A DNA stretch of 64,000 bases from Sandaracinaceae bacterium (GCA_040218145.1 JAVJQK010000134.1:1-64000); one strand, 5' to 3'; shown: positions 32,879 through 42,523, counted from the stretch's first letter. Numbers and translations are program-made. The notes: generated from the sequence alone by a model not told the origin.

Positions 32879-34537
32879 ATGGAGTCCAGCGAAGCCCAAC
32901 CTCGAGCGTCCGTCAGCTCGACCGAAGAGAAGCGCACGCCGACGCGTGTGAACGGCTCTCGTAAGCCCGTCGATCCCGGTCGCAAGCTCAAGCAGACGAT
33001 CTACCCGCCCGTGGTCGGGCAGGCGTTCTGGGCCACCGCGCAGGTGCGCGTGAAGATGTGGGACCGCGCGCTCCGTCGCCTCCGCGACGCGCAGGAGTCC
33101 ACGCTGCTCCGCTTCGTTCGGCACGCGCAGGACACCGAGTACGGCAAGCGCTACGGCTTCGGCACCATCCGCCGCTACGAGGACTACCGCCAGCGCGTCC
33201 CGGTCGGCGACTACGACTCCTTCGCCCCGAGCATCGAGCGCATGCGCCGCGGCGAGCGCAACGTGCTCGTCCCCGAGCTCATCAAGTACTTCGGCAACAG
33301 CTCCGGCAGCTCCAACAAGGGCAAGTCGAAGTTCCTGCCCATCTCCGAGCGGCAGATCAAGTTCCAGCGCGGCAGCGCCGCCGACTCGCTCTACCGCTAC
33401 CTCGTCTGGCGCGGCGAGAACGACTTCACGAGCGGCTTCACGCTCGGGCTCTTCCCGCCCACGACGATGAAGAAGGACGGGCCCACCTGGGTCACGACGA
33501 ACCCGTCGCTCCAGTCGCTGAAGATGCCGGCCTTCGCCAAGCCCGCGCAGCTCCCGGACAAGGACATCCGCGAGATCGACGACTACGACGCGAAGCTCGA
33601 GCAGATCGTCGACCGCTACTTCGACTACGACATCCGCGCCGTCGCGGGCACCACCTGCTGGTTCTCGCTCCTCTTCGACAAGCTGCTCGAGAAGGCGCGC
33701 GACAAGGGCCGTCACGTCGACAGCGTCAGCGAGATCTGGCCGAACCTCCGCGTGCTGGTGGGCGGCGGCGTGAGCGCCGACCCGTACCTCCCGGTCATCC
33801 GCGAGCGCATGGGCCGCGACGACGTCGTGCTCGTCGACACCTACAACGCGACCGAGGGCGGCATCTTCGCCGCGACCGATCACAGCGGCCTGCCCGGCAT
33901 GCTGATGATCCCCGACCGCGGCGTCTTCTTCGAGTTCGTGCCCGTCGAGGAGGCCGACGATCCGTGGCCGACCCGCGTGCCCCTCTGGGAGGTCGAGAAG
34001 GACCGCCTCTACGCGATCCACGTCACGACCCCGAGCGGCCTCTACAGCTACCGCCTCGGTGACCTCGTGCGCTTCCCCTCGCTCGACCCGCTCCGCGTGG
34101 AGTTCGCGGGCCGGCTCAGCGGCTGCCTCAGCACGACGCAGGAGCTGACGACCCACGTCGAGATCCAGCGCTCGGTCGAGGCCGCGCTCGAGGCGACGGG
34201 CACCCGCAGCGTCGACTACGGCGCCGCGGCCGACGTCGGCATCGACGGCACCGCCAAGAGCCGCTACGTGGTCTTCGTGGAGCTGCTCGGCGACGCTGGC
34301 GGGCTCGACCGCGAGAAGTTCATCGACGCCTTCGACGCGAAGCTCTGCGAGCAGAACCGCGTCTACCGCGAGCACCGAGACGGAGAGATCGCGATCCTCC
34401 GCCCCGAGCTCGTCGTGCTGCCCCCCGGTTCCGTGCGTCGCTTCATGGGCGACATCGGCAACCACAGCGTTCAGACCAAGTTCCCCCGGATCTTGGACGA
34501 CGACCGCAAAGAGATTCTCCGTTCGTATCTCCGCTGA
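32879..34537 (+). CDS. GH3-family acyl-acid amido synthetase homologue
   Basis: Encodes 552 residues from the ATG at 32879 with AAGGAAG upstream. The protein matches the plant GH3 (auxin-responsive) adenylating family across its length: EYGKRYGFGTIRRYEDYRQR, the ATP loop GNSSGSSNKGKSKFLPISE, VLVGGGVSADPYLP, DTYNATEGGIFA, SYRLGDLVRF, and a C-terminal domain with LVVLPPGSVRRFMGD. Plant GH3 enzymes adenylate an acid (auxin or jasmonate) and join it to an amino acid. Bacterial substrates are not known to me. The N-terminal ~45 residues are disordered and basic. It lies between inositol-phosphatase and inositol-phosphate-synthase genes. Confidence 0.9.
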   Translation: MESSEAQPRASVSSTEEKRTPTRVNGSRKPVDPGRKLKQTIYPPVVGQAFWATAQVRVKMWDRALRRLRDAQESTLLRFVRHAQDTEYGKRYGFGTIRRYEDYRQRVPVGDYDSFAPSIERMRRGERNVLVPELIKYFGNSSGSSNKGKSKFLPISERQIKFQRGSAADSLYRYLVWRGENDFTSGFTLGLFPPTTMKKDGPTWVTTNPSLQSLKMPAFAKPAQLPDKDIREIDDYDAKLEQIVDRYFDYDIRAVAGTTCWFSLLFDKLLEKARDKGRHVDSVSEIWPNLRVLVGGGVSADPYLPVIRERMGRDDVVLVDTYNATEGGIFAATDHSGLPGMLMIPDRGVFFEFVPVEEADDPWPTRVPLWEVEKDRLYAIHVTTPSGLYSYRLGDLVRFPSLDPLRVEFAGRLSGCLSTTQELTTHVEIQRSVEAALEATGTRSVDYGAAADVGIDGTAKSRYVVFVELLGDAGGLDREKFIDAFDAKLCEQNRVYREHRDGEIAILRPELVVLPPGSVRRFMGDIGNHSVQTKFPRILDDDRKEILRSYLR

Positions 34538-34586
34538 CGCGCGAATACGATTCTAGTCAACGTCCCTTTCGAGAAAAGTGAGTCCG

Positions 34587-35798
34587 ATGCAGAACAAGCT
34601 CGGTGTGGCCATCATCGGCGTCAACGGCGCCGTCGCTTCGACCCTCATCGCCGGTGCGCGCCTCATGGCGCGTGACCTGGCCCCGCGCCTCGGCATGCTC
34701 ACCGAGCCCGGTGGCAACCCCGCTCCCGGCGAGCAGGTGACCGATTTCCTCCAGTTCCCGAAGATCGAAGAGATCTACTTCGGCGGCTGGGACCTCGCGC
34801 ACGGCAACGTCTACGACGCGGCCGTCCACCACAACGTATTGCCCAAAGAGAAGCTCGACGCGATCAAGGACGAGCTCCAGGGCATGAAGCCGTGGCCGGC
34901 CGTCTTCTCGGGCGAGTACGCCGAGAACTGCAAGGGCGACAACGTCGTCACCGCCAAGGACTTCCGCGGCGAGCTCGAGCACATCACGGGCTGCATCGAG
35001 AAGTTCAAGAGCGACAACGGCCTCGACACCGTGGTGATGGTCAACCTCGCCTCGACCGAGCGCTGGATGGAGCTCAGCGAGTCGCACAAGACGCTCGCGA
35101 ACTTCGAGAAGGGCCTCGACGCGAACGACCCGTCGATCTCGCCGGCGATGCGCTACTTCTACGTGGCCAACAAGCTCGGCTGCCCGTACGTCAACTTCGC
35201 CCCCAGCCTCACGAACGTCCCGGCGCTCGAGGAGCAGGCGAACGAGCTCGGCAACCCCTACGCGGGCATGGACGGCAAGACCGGCCAGACCCTGCTCAAG
35301 ACCGCGCTCGCGGCGATGTTCAAGGTCCGGAACATCAAGGTCGAGGGCTGGTACTCGGTCAACTTCCTCGGCAACAACGACGGCCTCGTCCTCGACTCGC
35401 CGGCCTCGAACAAGACCAAGGTCCTCTCGAAGGCGGCCGTGCTCGACTCCATCGTCGGCTACCGCGTCGAGAACCACCAGGTCCACATCCACTACTACAA
35501 GCCCCGCGGTGACGCGAAGGAGGCCTGGGACAACATCGACATGGTCGGCTTCGCCGGCGTGCCGATGCAGATGAAGATCAACTTCCTCTGCCAGGACTCG
35601 ATCCTCGCCGCGCCCCTCGTCATGGACCTCGTCCGCCTCTGCGACGCGGCCAAGCGCAAGGGAGAGAAGGGCATCCAGCGCCAGCTCTCGATCTACTTCA
35701 AGAGCCCCTACACCTCGCCCGGCGAGCAGGCGCAGCACAACCTCTTCGACCAGGAGCAGCTGCTCGTCGACTGGGCGAAGAAGCACGCGGACAAGTGA
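34587..35798 (+). CDS. ino1: Inositol-3-phosphate synthase
   Basis: Encodes 403 residues. It turns glucose-6-phosphate into inositol-3-phosphate with internally recycled NAD. Visible: an N-terminal Rossmann GVAIIGVNGAVASTLIAGA, VVMVNLASTERWMEL, SPAMRYFYVANKLGCPYVNF, the catalytic-region DGKTGQTLLKTALAAMFK, GWYSVNFLGNNDG and NKTKVLSK. It is the shorter bacterial type and lacks long eukaryotic insertions. The ATG at 34587 starts the conserved N-terminus; a GTG at 34578 adds three residues. With the phosphatase at 31967 it gives the cell a complete route to myo-inositol. Confidence 0.96.
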   Translation: MQNKLGVAIIGVNGAVASTLIAGARLMARDLAPRLGMLTEPGGNPAPGEQVTDFLQFPKIEEIYFGGWDLAHGNVYDAAVHHNVLPKEKLDAIKDELQGMKPWPAVFSGEYAENCKGDNVVTAKDFRGELEHITGCIEKFKSDNGLDTVVMVNLASTERWMELSESHKTLANFEKGLDANDPSISPAMRYFYVANKLGCPYVNFAPSLTNVPALEEQANELGNPYAGMDGKTGQTLLKTALAAMFKVRNIKVEGWYSVNFLGNNDGLVLDSPASNKTKVLSKAAVLDSIVGYRVENHQVHIHYYKPRGDAKEAWDNIDMVGFAGVPMQMKINFLCQDSILAAPLVMDLVRLCDAAKRKGEKGIQRQLSIYFKSPYTSPGEQAQHNLFDQEQLLVDWAKKHADK

Positions 35799-35804
35799 GC
35801 GCGT

Positions 35805-35822
35805 GGGGCGCGAGAGCGCCCC
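35805..35822 (+). terminator. Stable hairpin with GAGA tetraloop after ino1
   Basis: GGGGCGC (35805-35811) pairs with GCGCCCC (35816-35822) around a GAGA loop, 7 nt after the ino1 stop. There is no T-run after it, so it may stabilise the 3' end or weakly attenuate read-through to the aminotransferase gene rather than terminate. Confidence 0.4.
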
Positions 35823-35886
35823 GCCTCTCCCCTTTGCCTCTGCCCCTGCCCCAGCCCGAGCCCGCGTGACCGCGGCATCGGGAACG

Positions 35887-35917
35887 ACGGGGTCTCGTGT
35901 GACCCACGGGACCCCGT
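35887..35917 (+). repeat. Inverted repeat before the aminotransferase gene
   Basis: ACGGGGTC (35887-35894) pairs with GACCCCGT (35910-35917) with a 15-nt loop. It lies in the 180-bp gap between ino1 and the aminotransferase gene. It may be a second weak terminator or an operator; there is no further evidence. Confidence 0.35.
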
Positions 35918-35978
35918 TCGTGCATCCAGGCTCCTCCCCACCGAAGACGCTCAGCCCCCGTTCAGAAGGAGACAGCGC

Positions 35979-37313
35979 ATGTCGTCGAAGCTCGCGATCC
36001 GCGGCGGCACCCCGGTCCTGACCGCCGAAGACCACCGCACCTGGCCGCAGGTGGAGGCGGAGGAGAAGGACGCCGTCATGGCCGTGCTCGAGCGCGGCAT
36101 CCTCAGCGGGGGGGACGCCCCCGAGGCGCGCGCCTTCGAGGAGGCGTTCGCCGAGTTCGTCGGCACGAAGCACGCGCTGTTGACGCACGCGGGCACGAGC
36201 GCGCTCCAGATCGCCGTCTCAGCCGCGGGCGTGAAGGCGGGCGACGAGGTCATCGTCCCCGCGTACTCGTTCATCGCGACCGCCCTGTGTGTCCTCGACC
36301 AGGGCGCGATCCCGCGCTTCGTCGACGTGGACGCCGAGAGCGGCAACCTCGACCCCGCGCTGGTCGAGGCGGCGATCGGCCCGCGCACCAAGGCCATCAT
36401 GCCGGTGCACGTGCACGGCAACCCGGCCGACATGGACGAGCTGCTCGCGATCGCGAAGAAGCACGGCCTCGTCGTGCTCGAAGACGCGGCGCAGGCGCAC
36501 GGCGCCACCTACAAGGGCCGCAACGCGGGCACGCTCGGCGCGGCCGCGGGCTTCTCGCTGCAGTCCAGCAAGAATCTCTCGGCGGGCGAGGGCGGCGTCT
36601 TCGTCACCGACGACGACGGCCTGATGGAGCACGCCAACCAGGCGCGCAACTTCGGTCAGGACCTGCGCCTCGCCGACCGCGGCCACTTCGACGCGAGCCG
36701 TCCGCTCGACGGCGGCCGGGCGCTGACCAGCCAGTTCCCGGGGCAGATGTTCCGCGGCAACGAGATGATGGCGGCCTTCGCCCGGGCGCAGCTGGCCAAG
36801 CTCCCCGCGCGGACGCGGGCGGCGCAGGAGAACGCCGCGCGCTTCGCGGCCGCGCTCGAGGAGCTCCCCGGGCTGCGGGCCCAGCGCATCCCGGACGATC
36901 GGCAGAGCGTGCACCACAAGCTGCGCATCTTCTTCGACGGCGCCGAGGCCGGCGTGGACTTGCCGCCGCGCAAGCTCCGGGACGCGCTCAAGGCCGCGCT
37001 CACGGCCGAGGGCGCCAACTGCGTGCTCTGGCAGGACCACGCGCTGCCCGAGCATCCGCTCTTCACGCGCTTCGAGGGGTTCGGGGGCGGCTGGCCGTTC
37101 CGGCTCGCCGAAGACCCCGAGGCGTTGCGCGCGAGCTACGATCCGGCCAACTTCCCTCGGACGAGGGCGCTCCTCGACGGCTCGGTGGTGCTCTTCTCCC
37201 AGACGCGCCCGCTCATCGCGCAAACGCCCGAGACCGTGGACCGCTACGCGGAGGCTCTCCGCAAGGTGTGGACGCACCGCAGCCAGCTGGTCGAGATCGC
37301 CGCCGAGCTCTGA
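35979..37313 (+). CDS. DegT/DnrJ/EryC1/StrS-family PLP aminotransferase
   Basis: Encodes 444 residues. It opens SSKLAIRGGTPVLTAEDHRT as this family does, with THAGTSALQIAVSAAGV, DEVIVPAYSFIATA, EDAAQAHGATYKG and the PLP lysine K198 in LQSSKNLSAGEGG. These enzymes transfer an amino group to keto-sugars or keto-cyclitols, e.g. scyllo-inosose in aminoglycoside synthesis. Next to an inositol-making pair, a keto-inositol substrate is a reasonable idea but is inference. AGGAGA lies 6-10 nt before the ATG. The next gene starts 8 nt after its stop. Confidence 0.93.
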   Translation: MSSKLAIRGGTPVLTAEDHRTWPQVEAEEKDAVMAVLERGILSGGDAPEARAFEEAFAEFVGTKHALLTHAGTSALQIAVSAAGVKAGDEVIVPAYSFIATALCVLDQGAIPRFVDVDAESGNLDPALVEAAIGPRTKAIMPVHVHGNPADMDELLAIAKKHGLVVLEDAAQAHGATYKGRNAGTLGAAAGFSLQSSKNLSAGEGGVFVTDDDGLMEHANQARNFGQDLRLADRGHFDASRPLDGGRALTSQFPGQMFRGNEMMAAFARAQLAKLPARTRAAQENAARFAAALEELPGLRAQRIPDDRQSVHHKLRIFFDGAEAGVDLPPRKLRDALKAALTAEGANCVLWQDHALPEHPLFTRFEGFGGGWPFRLAEDPEALRASYDPANFPRTRALLDGSVVLFSQTRPLIAQTPETVDRYAEALRKVWTHRSQLVEIAAEL

Positions 37314-37320
37314 GACACCC

Positions 37321-38376
37321 ATGGATCGAGACGCCCGAGACGACGTGTCCGCCGACGAGGTCGAAGAGACCTCGGAGGGGCGCGACCGTCTCCGGCTCCT
37401 CAAGAGCGTCGGTCGGTGGCTCCTCTTCGTCTTCGGGGTCGGCGGGCTCGTGTACCTCGTGCACGACGCGGGGCCGGAGGCGGTGTGGTCCACGCTCTAC
37501 GGCGCGGGCGTCTTCCTGCCCCTGATCATGCTCTGCGAGGTCGGCTTCGTGGGCATGGACGTGATCTCGCTCCGCCTCATGTTCGGAGAGCGCGCGCGCG
37601 AGGTGCCGTTCACGGTCTGGCTGCGCAGCGCGATGATGGCCTACGGCATCATGATCCTGCTGCCGGCCGGGCGCGCGGGCGGTGAGGTGATGCGCGCGGC
37701 CAACCTCGCGCCCTACATCGGCGGCGCGCGGGCCGCGGCCGGCGCCGCGCTGCTGCAGGGCGTGACCCTCTGGGGCAACACGCTGATCTCCATCCCCTGC
37801 TACGTCGCGGTGGCCTACGAGTCGGGCCCCACGTCGTGGCTCGCGCTCCTCGTGGCCGCCAACGGCATCGCGACCGGCGTGCTCGGCTCGGTCCTGCTCT
37901 TCGGCGCCCGCATGTCGCGCATCGGCGGCTGGCTGGGCCGCCGCGTCAAGGCGCTCGCGACGCACGGCGCGCACTTCGACGAGTCGCTCAAGGAGATGCA
38001 CGCGGTGCCGGCGCGCCCCATCGCGGCCGCGCTCGTCGGGCGCCTCTTCCAGTCGCTCCAGTACGGCCTCATCCTCCTCGCCGTCGGAGGCGCGCTCACC
38101 GCGGGCACCGCGCTGGTCTCGCAGGCGATCCACCTGGTCGGCGCCGGCCTCGGTGACATGGTGCCCAACCAGATGGGCATCACCGAGGGCGCCTACCGCA
38201 TCTTCCTGGAGTACCTCCCCGCGTTGACCGAGGCCCAGGCCATCGGCATCGCGCTGGTGCACAGGGTCTGTCAGTTCCTCCTCGCCGGCACGAGCCTGGC
38301 GATCGGCGCGCTCTGGCGTCCCGCCGAGGCGGCCGAAGAATCGGGCGCGATGAACGCAGGTGAGAGAGCCGCTTGA
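37321..38376 (+). CDS. LPG-synthase-TM (UPF0104/AglD-like) membrane protein
   Basis: Encodes 351 residues. After a charged N-terminus there are about seven hydrophobic segments (RWLLFVFGVGGLVYLV, GVFLPLIMLCEVGFVGMDVI, RSAMMAYGIMILLPAGRAGG, LALLVAANGIATGVLGSVLL, LFQSLQYGLILLAVGGALTA). The signature ILLPAGRAGGEVMRA and the GDMVPNQMGITEGAY loop match the lysylphosphatidylglycerol-synthase transmembrane family, whose members flip or modify lipids. The aminoacyl-transferase domain of MprF is absent. It overlaps the MMPL gene by one base. Confidence 0.88.
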   Translation: MDRDARDDVSADEVEETSEGRDRLRLLKSVGRWLLFVFGVGGLVYLVHDAGPEAVWSTLYGAGVFLPLIMLCEVGFVGMDVISLRLMFGERAREVPFTVWLRSAMMAYGIMILLPAGRAGGEVMRAANLAPYIGGARAAAGAALLQGVTLWGNTLISIPCYVAVAYESGPTSWLALLVAANGIATGVLGSVLLFGARMSRIGGWLGRRVKALATHGAHFDESLKEMHAVPARPIAAALVGRLFQSLQYGLILLAVGGALTAGTALVSQAIHLVGAGLGDMVPNQMGITEGAYRIFLEYLPALTEAQAIGIALVHRVCQFLLAGTSLAIGALWRPAEAAEESGAMNAGERAA

Positions 38377-40967
38377 TGGCCGACCGCGATCCCCAAGCAC
38401 CGAACGACGCGCCCCGGCCGTCCTTCGCCGAGCGCCTCGCGCGCGCCCAGCTCGAGGGGCCCTGGCGCTTCGTCGCCGCCGCCTTCCTGCTCGGCCTCGC
38501 TGCGCTCCCGGTCATCATCGGGGTCCCCGGTCTGACCGACGGACTGACCCTCAACAGCGACTTCACCGCGCTTCTGCCGCGCAGCGCGCCGAGCGTGCGC
38601 GACATGGACGAGATCCAGGAGCGCTTCGGCGGTCAGCAGGCGCTGATGATGACCGTCGAGGCCGACGATCAGGAGTCGCTGCACGCGTTCGTGCGGCAGC
38701 TCGCGCCGCGCATCGAGGCGATGGAGGCGCGCAAGGTCGTCGCGGTCGACTGGAACCTCTCGTCCTTCGAGGAGTTCGTCGAAGAGAACCGCCACCTCTA
38801 CGCCGACCTCGAGGACCTCGAAGAGATCCGCGACGCCCTGCAGGCGCGGCTCGACTACGAGCGCGCCACCGCGAACCCCTTCTACATCGACCTCGGCGAG
38901 GAGCCTCCGCCCGACCCGCGCGAGACGATCGAGCGGATCGAGGGCGACGCCGAGAGCGCCCGCAACGAGATGCGCGAGCGCTACCCCGGGGGCTTCTTCC
39001 AGCACCCGGATCGCACCCTGGTGCTGCTCGTGGTCCACACCCGGATCCGGGGCGGCGAGACGGCGGAGACCCAGGCGCTGGTCGACGCGATCGACGCCGA
39101 GGTCGCCGACATCGATCCCGGAGGGGAGGTCGAGGGCCTCGCCGTCCGGTACGGCGGGACGCTCATCGAGGTGCGCGACGAGACGGACTCGCTCGTCGCC
39201 GCGGTGCGCAACGCCACCCTGCTGACGATCGCGCTCGTGATGCTCGCGATCTACGTCTTCTTCCTGCGGGTCCGGCCCATCCCGCTGCTGAGCTTGGCGC
39301 TGATCCCGCCGGTCCTGATGACCTTCGGCTTCGCCGAGCTCTTCGTCGACTACCTCAACGCCTCGAGCGCGTTCCTCTCGAGCATCGTCGTGGGCAACGG
39401 GATCAACCCGAACGTGATCTGGCTCGCGCGGTACTTCGAGCTGCGCCGGGACGGCAAGGGCGTCTACGCCTCCGTGCTCGCGAGCCACCGCGGGACCTGG
39501 AAGGGCACGTTGACGGCCTCCCTCGCGGCTGGCGTCGCCTATGGCTCGCTGATGAGCACCGACTACCGCGGCTTCCGCGACTTCGGCATCGTCGGCGGCA
39601 TCGGCATGGTGCTCTGCTGGGTGGCCGCGTACAGCCTCTTGCCCGCGCTCGCCGTCGCCTTCGAGCGGTTCCGGCCGCTCGAGTTCAACCGGACCAAGAA
39701 CCACAAGGGCTTCTACGGCGTCCTCTTCGCGAAGATCGCGCTCGGTCACCCGCGAACTGTGCTCGTGACGTCGCTCGTCCTCACCGTCGCCGCGGCCGGC
39801 ATGGTGGGCTTCGCGATCATGCAGGACCCGCTCGAGTACGACTTCCGCAACCTCCGCAGCGAGCGGGATCCGGGCTCGGACGTCGAGTACGTGCGCGAGG
39901 CGAGCCTCCCCATCCTCGACGAGACCAAGGTGGGCAGCGCGCTCGCCGTGCTGGCGGCGAGCCGCGAGGAGGCGCAGCGCCTCAAGGCCGCGTTCGAGGC
40001 CCAGCGCGACGACTACCCGCAGGCCTACGGCGACGTGCAGTCGATCGAGCGGCTGATCCCGGACGAGCAGGAGGCCAAGCTCGCCGTGATCGGTGAGCTG
40101 CGCGCGCTGATGCTGGAGATCCGTCCGCGCGTGGACGCGGAGATGCAGGCGCTGATCGACGAGCAGCTCCCTCCGGAGACGCTCTCCGCGGTCCTGCCCG
40201 ACCACCTGCCGCGCTCGGTCGCGCGCCCCTTCACCGAGCGCGACGGCACCCGCGGCCGGCTCGTCTTCGTCGAGCACCACCCAGCGGAGAACAACTGGGA
40301 CGGCCGCTACACCGCGCGCTGGGCCGAGGCGGCGCGGGAGATCTCCGCCGAGGACGACGACGATCCGCCGCCGGTCGCCGGCACCGCGGTGGTCTTCGTC
40401 GATCTCGTCGACACGATCTTCGAGGACGGCCCCCGCGCCATCGGCATCGCCATGCTCGCGACCATGCTGCTCTTGGCCGTCACCTTCCGGAAGCACCGAG
40501 AGCGCTGGCTGACCCTCACGTCGCTGCTGGTCGGCATCATCTGGATGGCGGGTACGATGGCGATCTTCGGCATGCGGCTGAACTTCCTCAACTTCGTCGC
40601 CTTTCCGATCACGTTCGGGAACGGGGCCGACTACGGCGTGAACGTCATGCGGCGGGTGGACGAGGAGGAAGAAGAGGGAAAGAGCCCCCTGGACGCCATC
40701 CGCGCGTCGGTCGAGGGCACGGGCGGGGCGGTGATCCTCTGCTCGCTCACCACGGTCATCGGCTACATCTCGATCTACACGAGCAGCAACCAGGCGCTGA
40801 ACAGCTTCGGCGCTGCGATGGCCATCAGCGAGGTCACCTGCCTCGCGGCCGCGGTTCTGGCGCTGCCCGCCGCGCTCCACCTCTGGGCCGAGCGCTCGGC
40901 CAAGAAGGCGAAGCCGGAGGGTCGCGAGAGCCATCCCGGTCGAGACGTCCGCGCTTCGGAAGTGTAG
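38376..40967 (+). CDS. MMPL/RND-superfamily transporter
   Basis: Encodes 863 residues. Two repeated halves are visible, each with one N-terminal membrane helix, a large periplasmic domain and a group of five helices. In the first half is LLTIALVMLAIYVFFLRVRP, then SSIVVGNGINPNVIWLARYF. In the second is IGIAMLATMLLLAVTFRKHR, then FPITFGNGADYGVNVMRR. The paired FGNG.DYG/VGNGINPN segments lie in the usual position of proton-relay residues. Family members export lipids, e.g. hopanoid or mycobacterial lipid transporters. It overlaps the gene before it and is followed by an MCE gene. Confidence 0.93.
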   Translation: MADRDPQAPNDAPRPSFAERLARAQLEGPWRFVAAAFLLGLAALPVIIGVPGLTDGLTLNSDFTALLPRSAPSVRDMDEIQERFGGQQALMMTVEADDQESLHAFVRQLAPRIEAMEARKVVAVDWNLSSFEEFVEENRHLYADLEDLEEIRDALQARLDYERATANPFYIDLGEEPPPDPRETIERIEGDAESARNEMRERYPGGFFQHPDRTLVLLVVHTRIRGGETAETQALVDAIDAEVADIDPGGEVEGLAVRYGGTLIEVRDETDSLVAAVRNATLLTIALVMLAIYVFFLRVRPIPLLSLALIPPVLMTFGFAELFVDYLNASSAFLSSIVVGNGINPNVIWLARYFELRRDGKGVYASVLASHRGTWKGTLTASLAAGVAYGSLMSTDYRGFRDFGIVGGIGMVLCWVAAYSLLPALAVAFERFRPLEFNRTKNHKGFYGVLFAKIALGHPRTVLVTSLVLTVAAAGMVGFAIMQDPLEYDFRNLRSERDPGSDVEYVREASLPILDETKVGSALAVLAASREEAQRLKAAFEAQRDDYPQAYGDVQSIERLIPDEQEAKLAVIGELRALMLEIRPRVDAEMQALIDEQLPPETLSAVLPDHLPRSVARPFTERDGTRGRLVFVEHHPAENNWDGRYTARWAEAAREISAEDDDDPPPVAGTAVVFVDLVDTIFEDGPRAIGIAMLATMLLLAVTFRKHRERWLTLTSLLVGIIWMAGTMAIFGMRLNFLNFVAFPITFGNGADYGVNVMRRVDEEEEEGKSPLDAIRASVEGTGGAVILCSLTTVIGYISIYTSSNQALNSFGAAMAISEVTCLAAAVLALPAALHLWAERSAKKAKPEGRESHPGRDVRASEV

Positions 40968-41014
40968 GATGCCGGCCGTCGACGCTCCGGGATCGAGCGC
41001 GCGTGAAGTAGACG

Positions 41015-42523
41015 ATGGGCGATAGGGTCAAGGCGGCGAAGGTGGGAGCGCTCGTGATCGCCGCGGTGGTGGCGGCGTTCGGCATCTGGCGCCTGGTCGA
41101 CGAGCGGGCCGGCACCGACGACGGCCGGCGCGTCTGCGCCGTCTTCGACAACGCGCACGGCCTGATCACCAAGAGCCGGGTCACGATCGCGGGCATCCCC
41201 GTCGGCTACATCGAGTCGATCGAGCTCGAGGGGGCCCGCGCGCGGGTGGAGATGACGATCGAAGATCGCGTCGAGCTCTTCGAGAACGCGCAGATCGAGC
41301 GGCGCAGCGCGTCCCTGCTCGGCGAGTACATCCTCGCGATCGACCCCGGGAACGCCACCGCCGACCCGCTCCCCGCGGGGCACTGCATCCCGCAGGTCAC
41401 CGAGACCCCGGACACGGCCGACATCATGGCCGACGTCGGGGCGATCGCGGGCTCGGTCCGCGCGGTGGCGGCGCAGGTGGAGCGCGTCTTCGGCACCGAC
41501 GAAGGCGGGCGGCAGATGGCCGCCGCGCTCCGGAACCTCACCGAAGCCCTCGAGGCGGTCAATCGCACCATCCAGGCCAACGAGGCCGCGGTCACCACGA
41601 CGCTCCAGAACATCGAGCGCATCACGACCAACGCCGAGCCCGAGCTCGCCTCGATCCTTTCCAACGTCGAGGCGGTGACGCGCGACATGCGCAGCATCAT
41701 CGAGCACAACCGGGACGGCCTCGACGAGGGCGTGGGGGAGGTCGGACCGACCATCGCCTCGATCAACCGCGCGTCGCAGCAGCTCGAGCGCGTGCTCGAG
41801 GACGTGGGCGAGATCACCGAGCGCACCGCGGCGGGCGAGGGGACCATCGGGCGGCTGACTTCGGACGAGCACCTGATCGACGAGGCGGAGGAGGTCGTCG
41901 AGGGCATCAACAACCTCGTCGGCGGCTTCGCGCGGCTGCGCACGATCGTCTCGCTCCGCAGCGAGTACCTCTTCCTCGCGAACGCCTTCAAGAACTACCT
42001 CGAGATCCGGATCGCGCCGAGCGAGGACCGCTACTTCCTCATCCAGCTCGTCGACGACCCGCGCGGCCAGACCCAGTTCACGACGACCCAGGTGCGCACG
42101 AGCCCCCCACGCGAAGGTGAGCCCGCCTTCTACGAGGAGCGCCGCGCCACCACCACCGAGAGCCTGCTCTTCTCGCTGCAGCTCGCGAAGCGCCTCTACT
42201 TCGTCACCTTCCGGTTCGGCATCCTCGAGTCGAGCGGCGGCATCGGGTTCGATCTGCACCTCTTCGAGGACCGGTTCGAGATGAACGCCGACCTGTTCCG
42301 CTTCGGCGACCAGACGTTCCCGAACCTGCGGGTACGCTTCAACTACGAGATCGTCAGCACGCTCTACCTGGTCGGCGGCCTCGACAACATCCTGAACGCC
42401 GACGCCACCGTGCCCTCTCAGAACGGCGCCGACTTCTTTCTGGGCGCCATGCTCCGCTTCGACGATCGCGACCTCGTCGGCCTGTTCCCGTTCCTCGGCG
42501 GCCTCGCCGGCGCCGCGAACTAG
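41015..42523 (+). CDS. MlaD/MCE protein with C-terminal barrel-like domain
   Basis: Encodes 502 residues. One N-terminal membrane helix (VGALVIAAVVAAFGIW) is followed by a single MCE domain (~45-130: CAVFDNAHGLITKSRVTIAG, IPVGYIESIELE, SASLLGEYILAIDPGN). Then ~190 residues of coiled-coil-prone helix (AAVTTTLQNIERITTNAEPE) and a C-terminal ~170-residue beta-rich part (NYLEIRIAPSEDRYFLIQLV, FGILESSGGIGFDLHLFEDR, LVGLFPFLGG). MCE proteins form lipid tunnels across the envelope. No MlaE permease or MlaF ATPase is near, and the MMPL gene 47 bp upstream may be the inner-membrane partner. Confidence 0.92.
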   Translation: MGDRVKAAKVGALVIAAVVAAFGIWRLVDERAGTDDGRRVCAVFDNAHGLITKSRVTIAGIPVGYIESIELEGARARVEMTIEDRVELFENAQIERRSASLLGEYILAIDPGNATADPLPAGHCIPQVTETPDTADIMADVGAIAGSVRAVAAQVERVFGTDEGGRQMAAALRNLTEALEAVNRTIQANEAAVTTTLQNIERITTNAEPELASILSNVEAVTRDMRSIIEHNRDGLDEGVGEVGPTIASINRASQQLERVLEDVGEITERTAAGEGTIGRLTSDEHLIDEAEEVVEGINNLVGGFARLRTIVSLRSEYLFLANAFKNYLEIRIAPSEDRYFLIQLVDDPRGQTQFTTTQVRTSPPREGEPAFYEERRATTTESLLFSLQLAKRLYFVTFRFGILESSGGIGFDLHLFEDRFEMNADLFRFGDQTFPNLRVRFNYEIVSTLYLVGGLDNILNADATVPSQNGADFFLGAMLRFDDRDLVGLFPFLGGLAGAAN

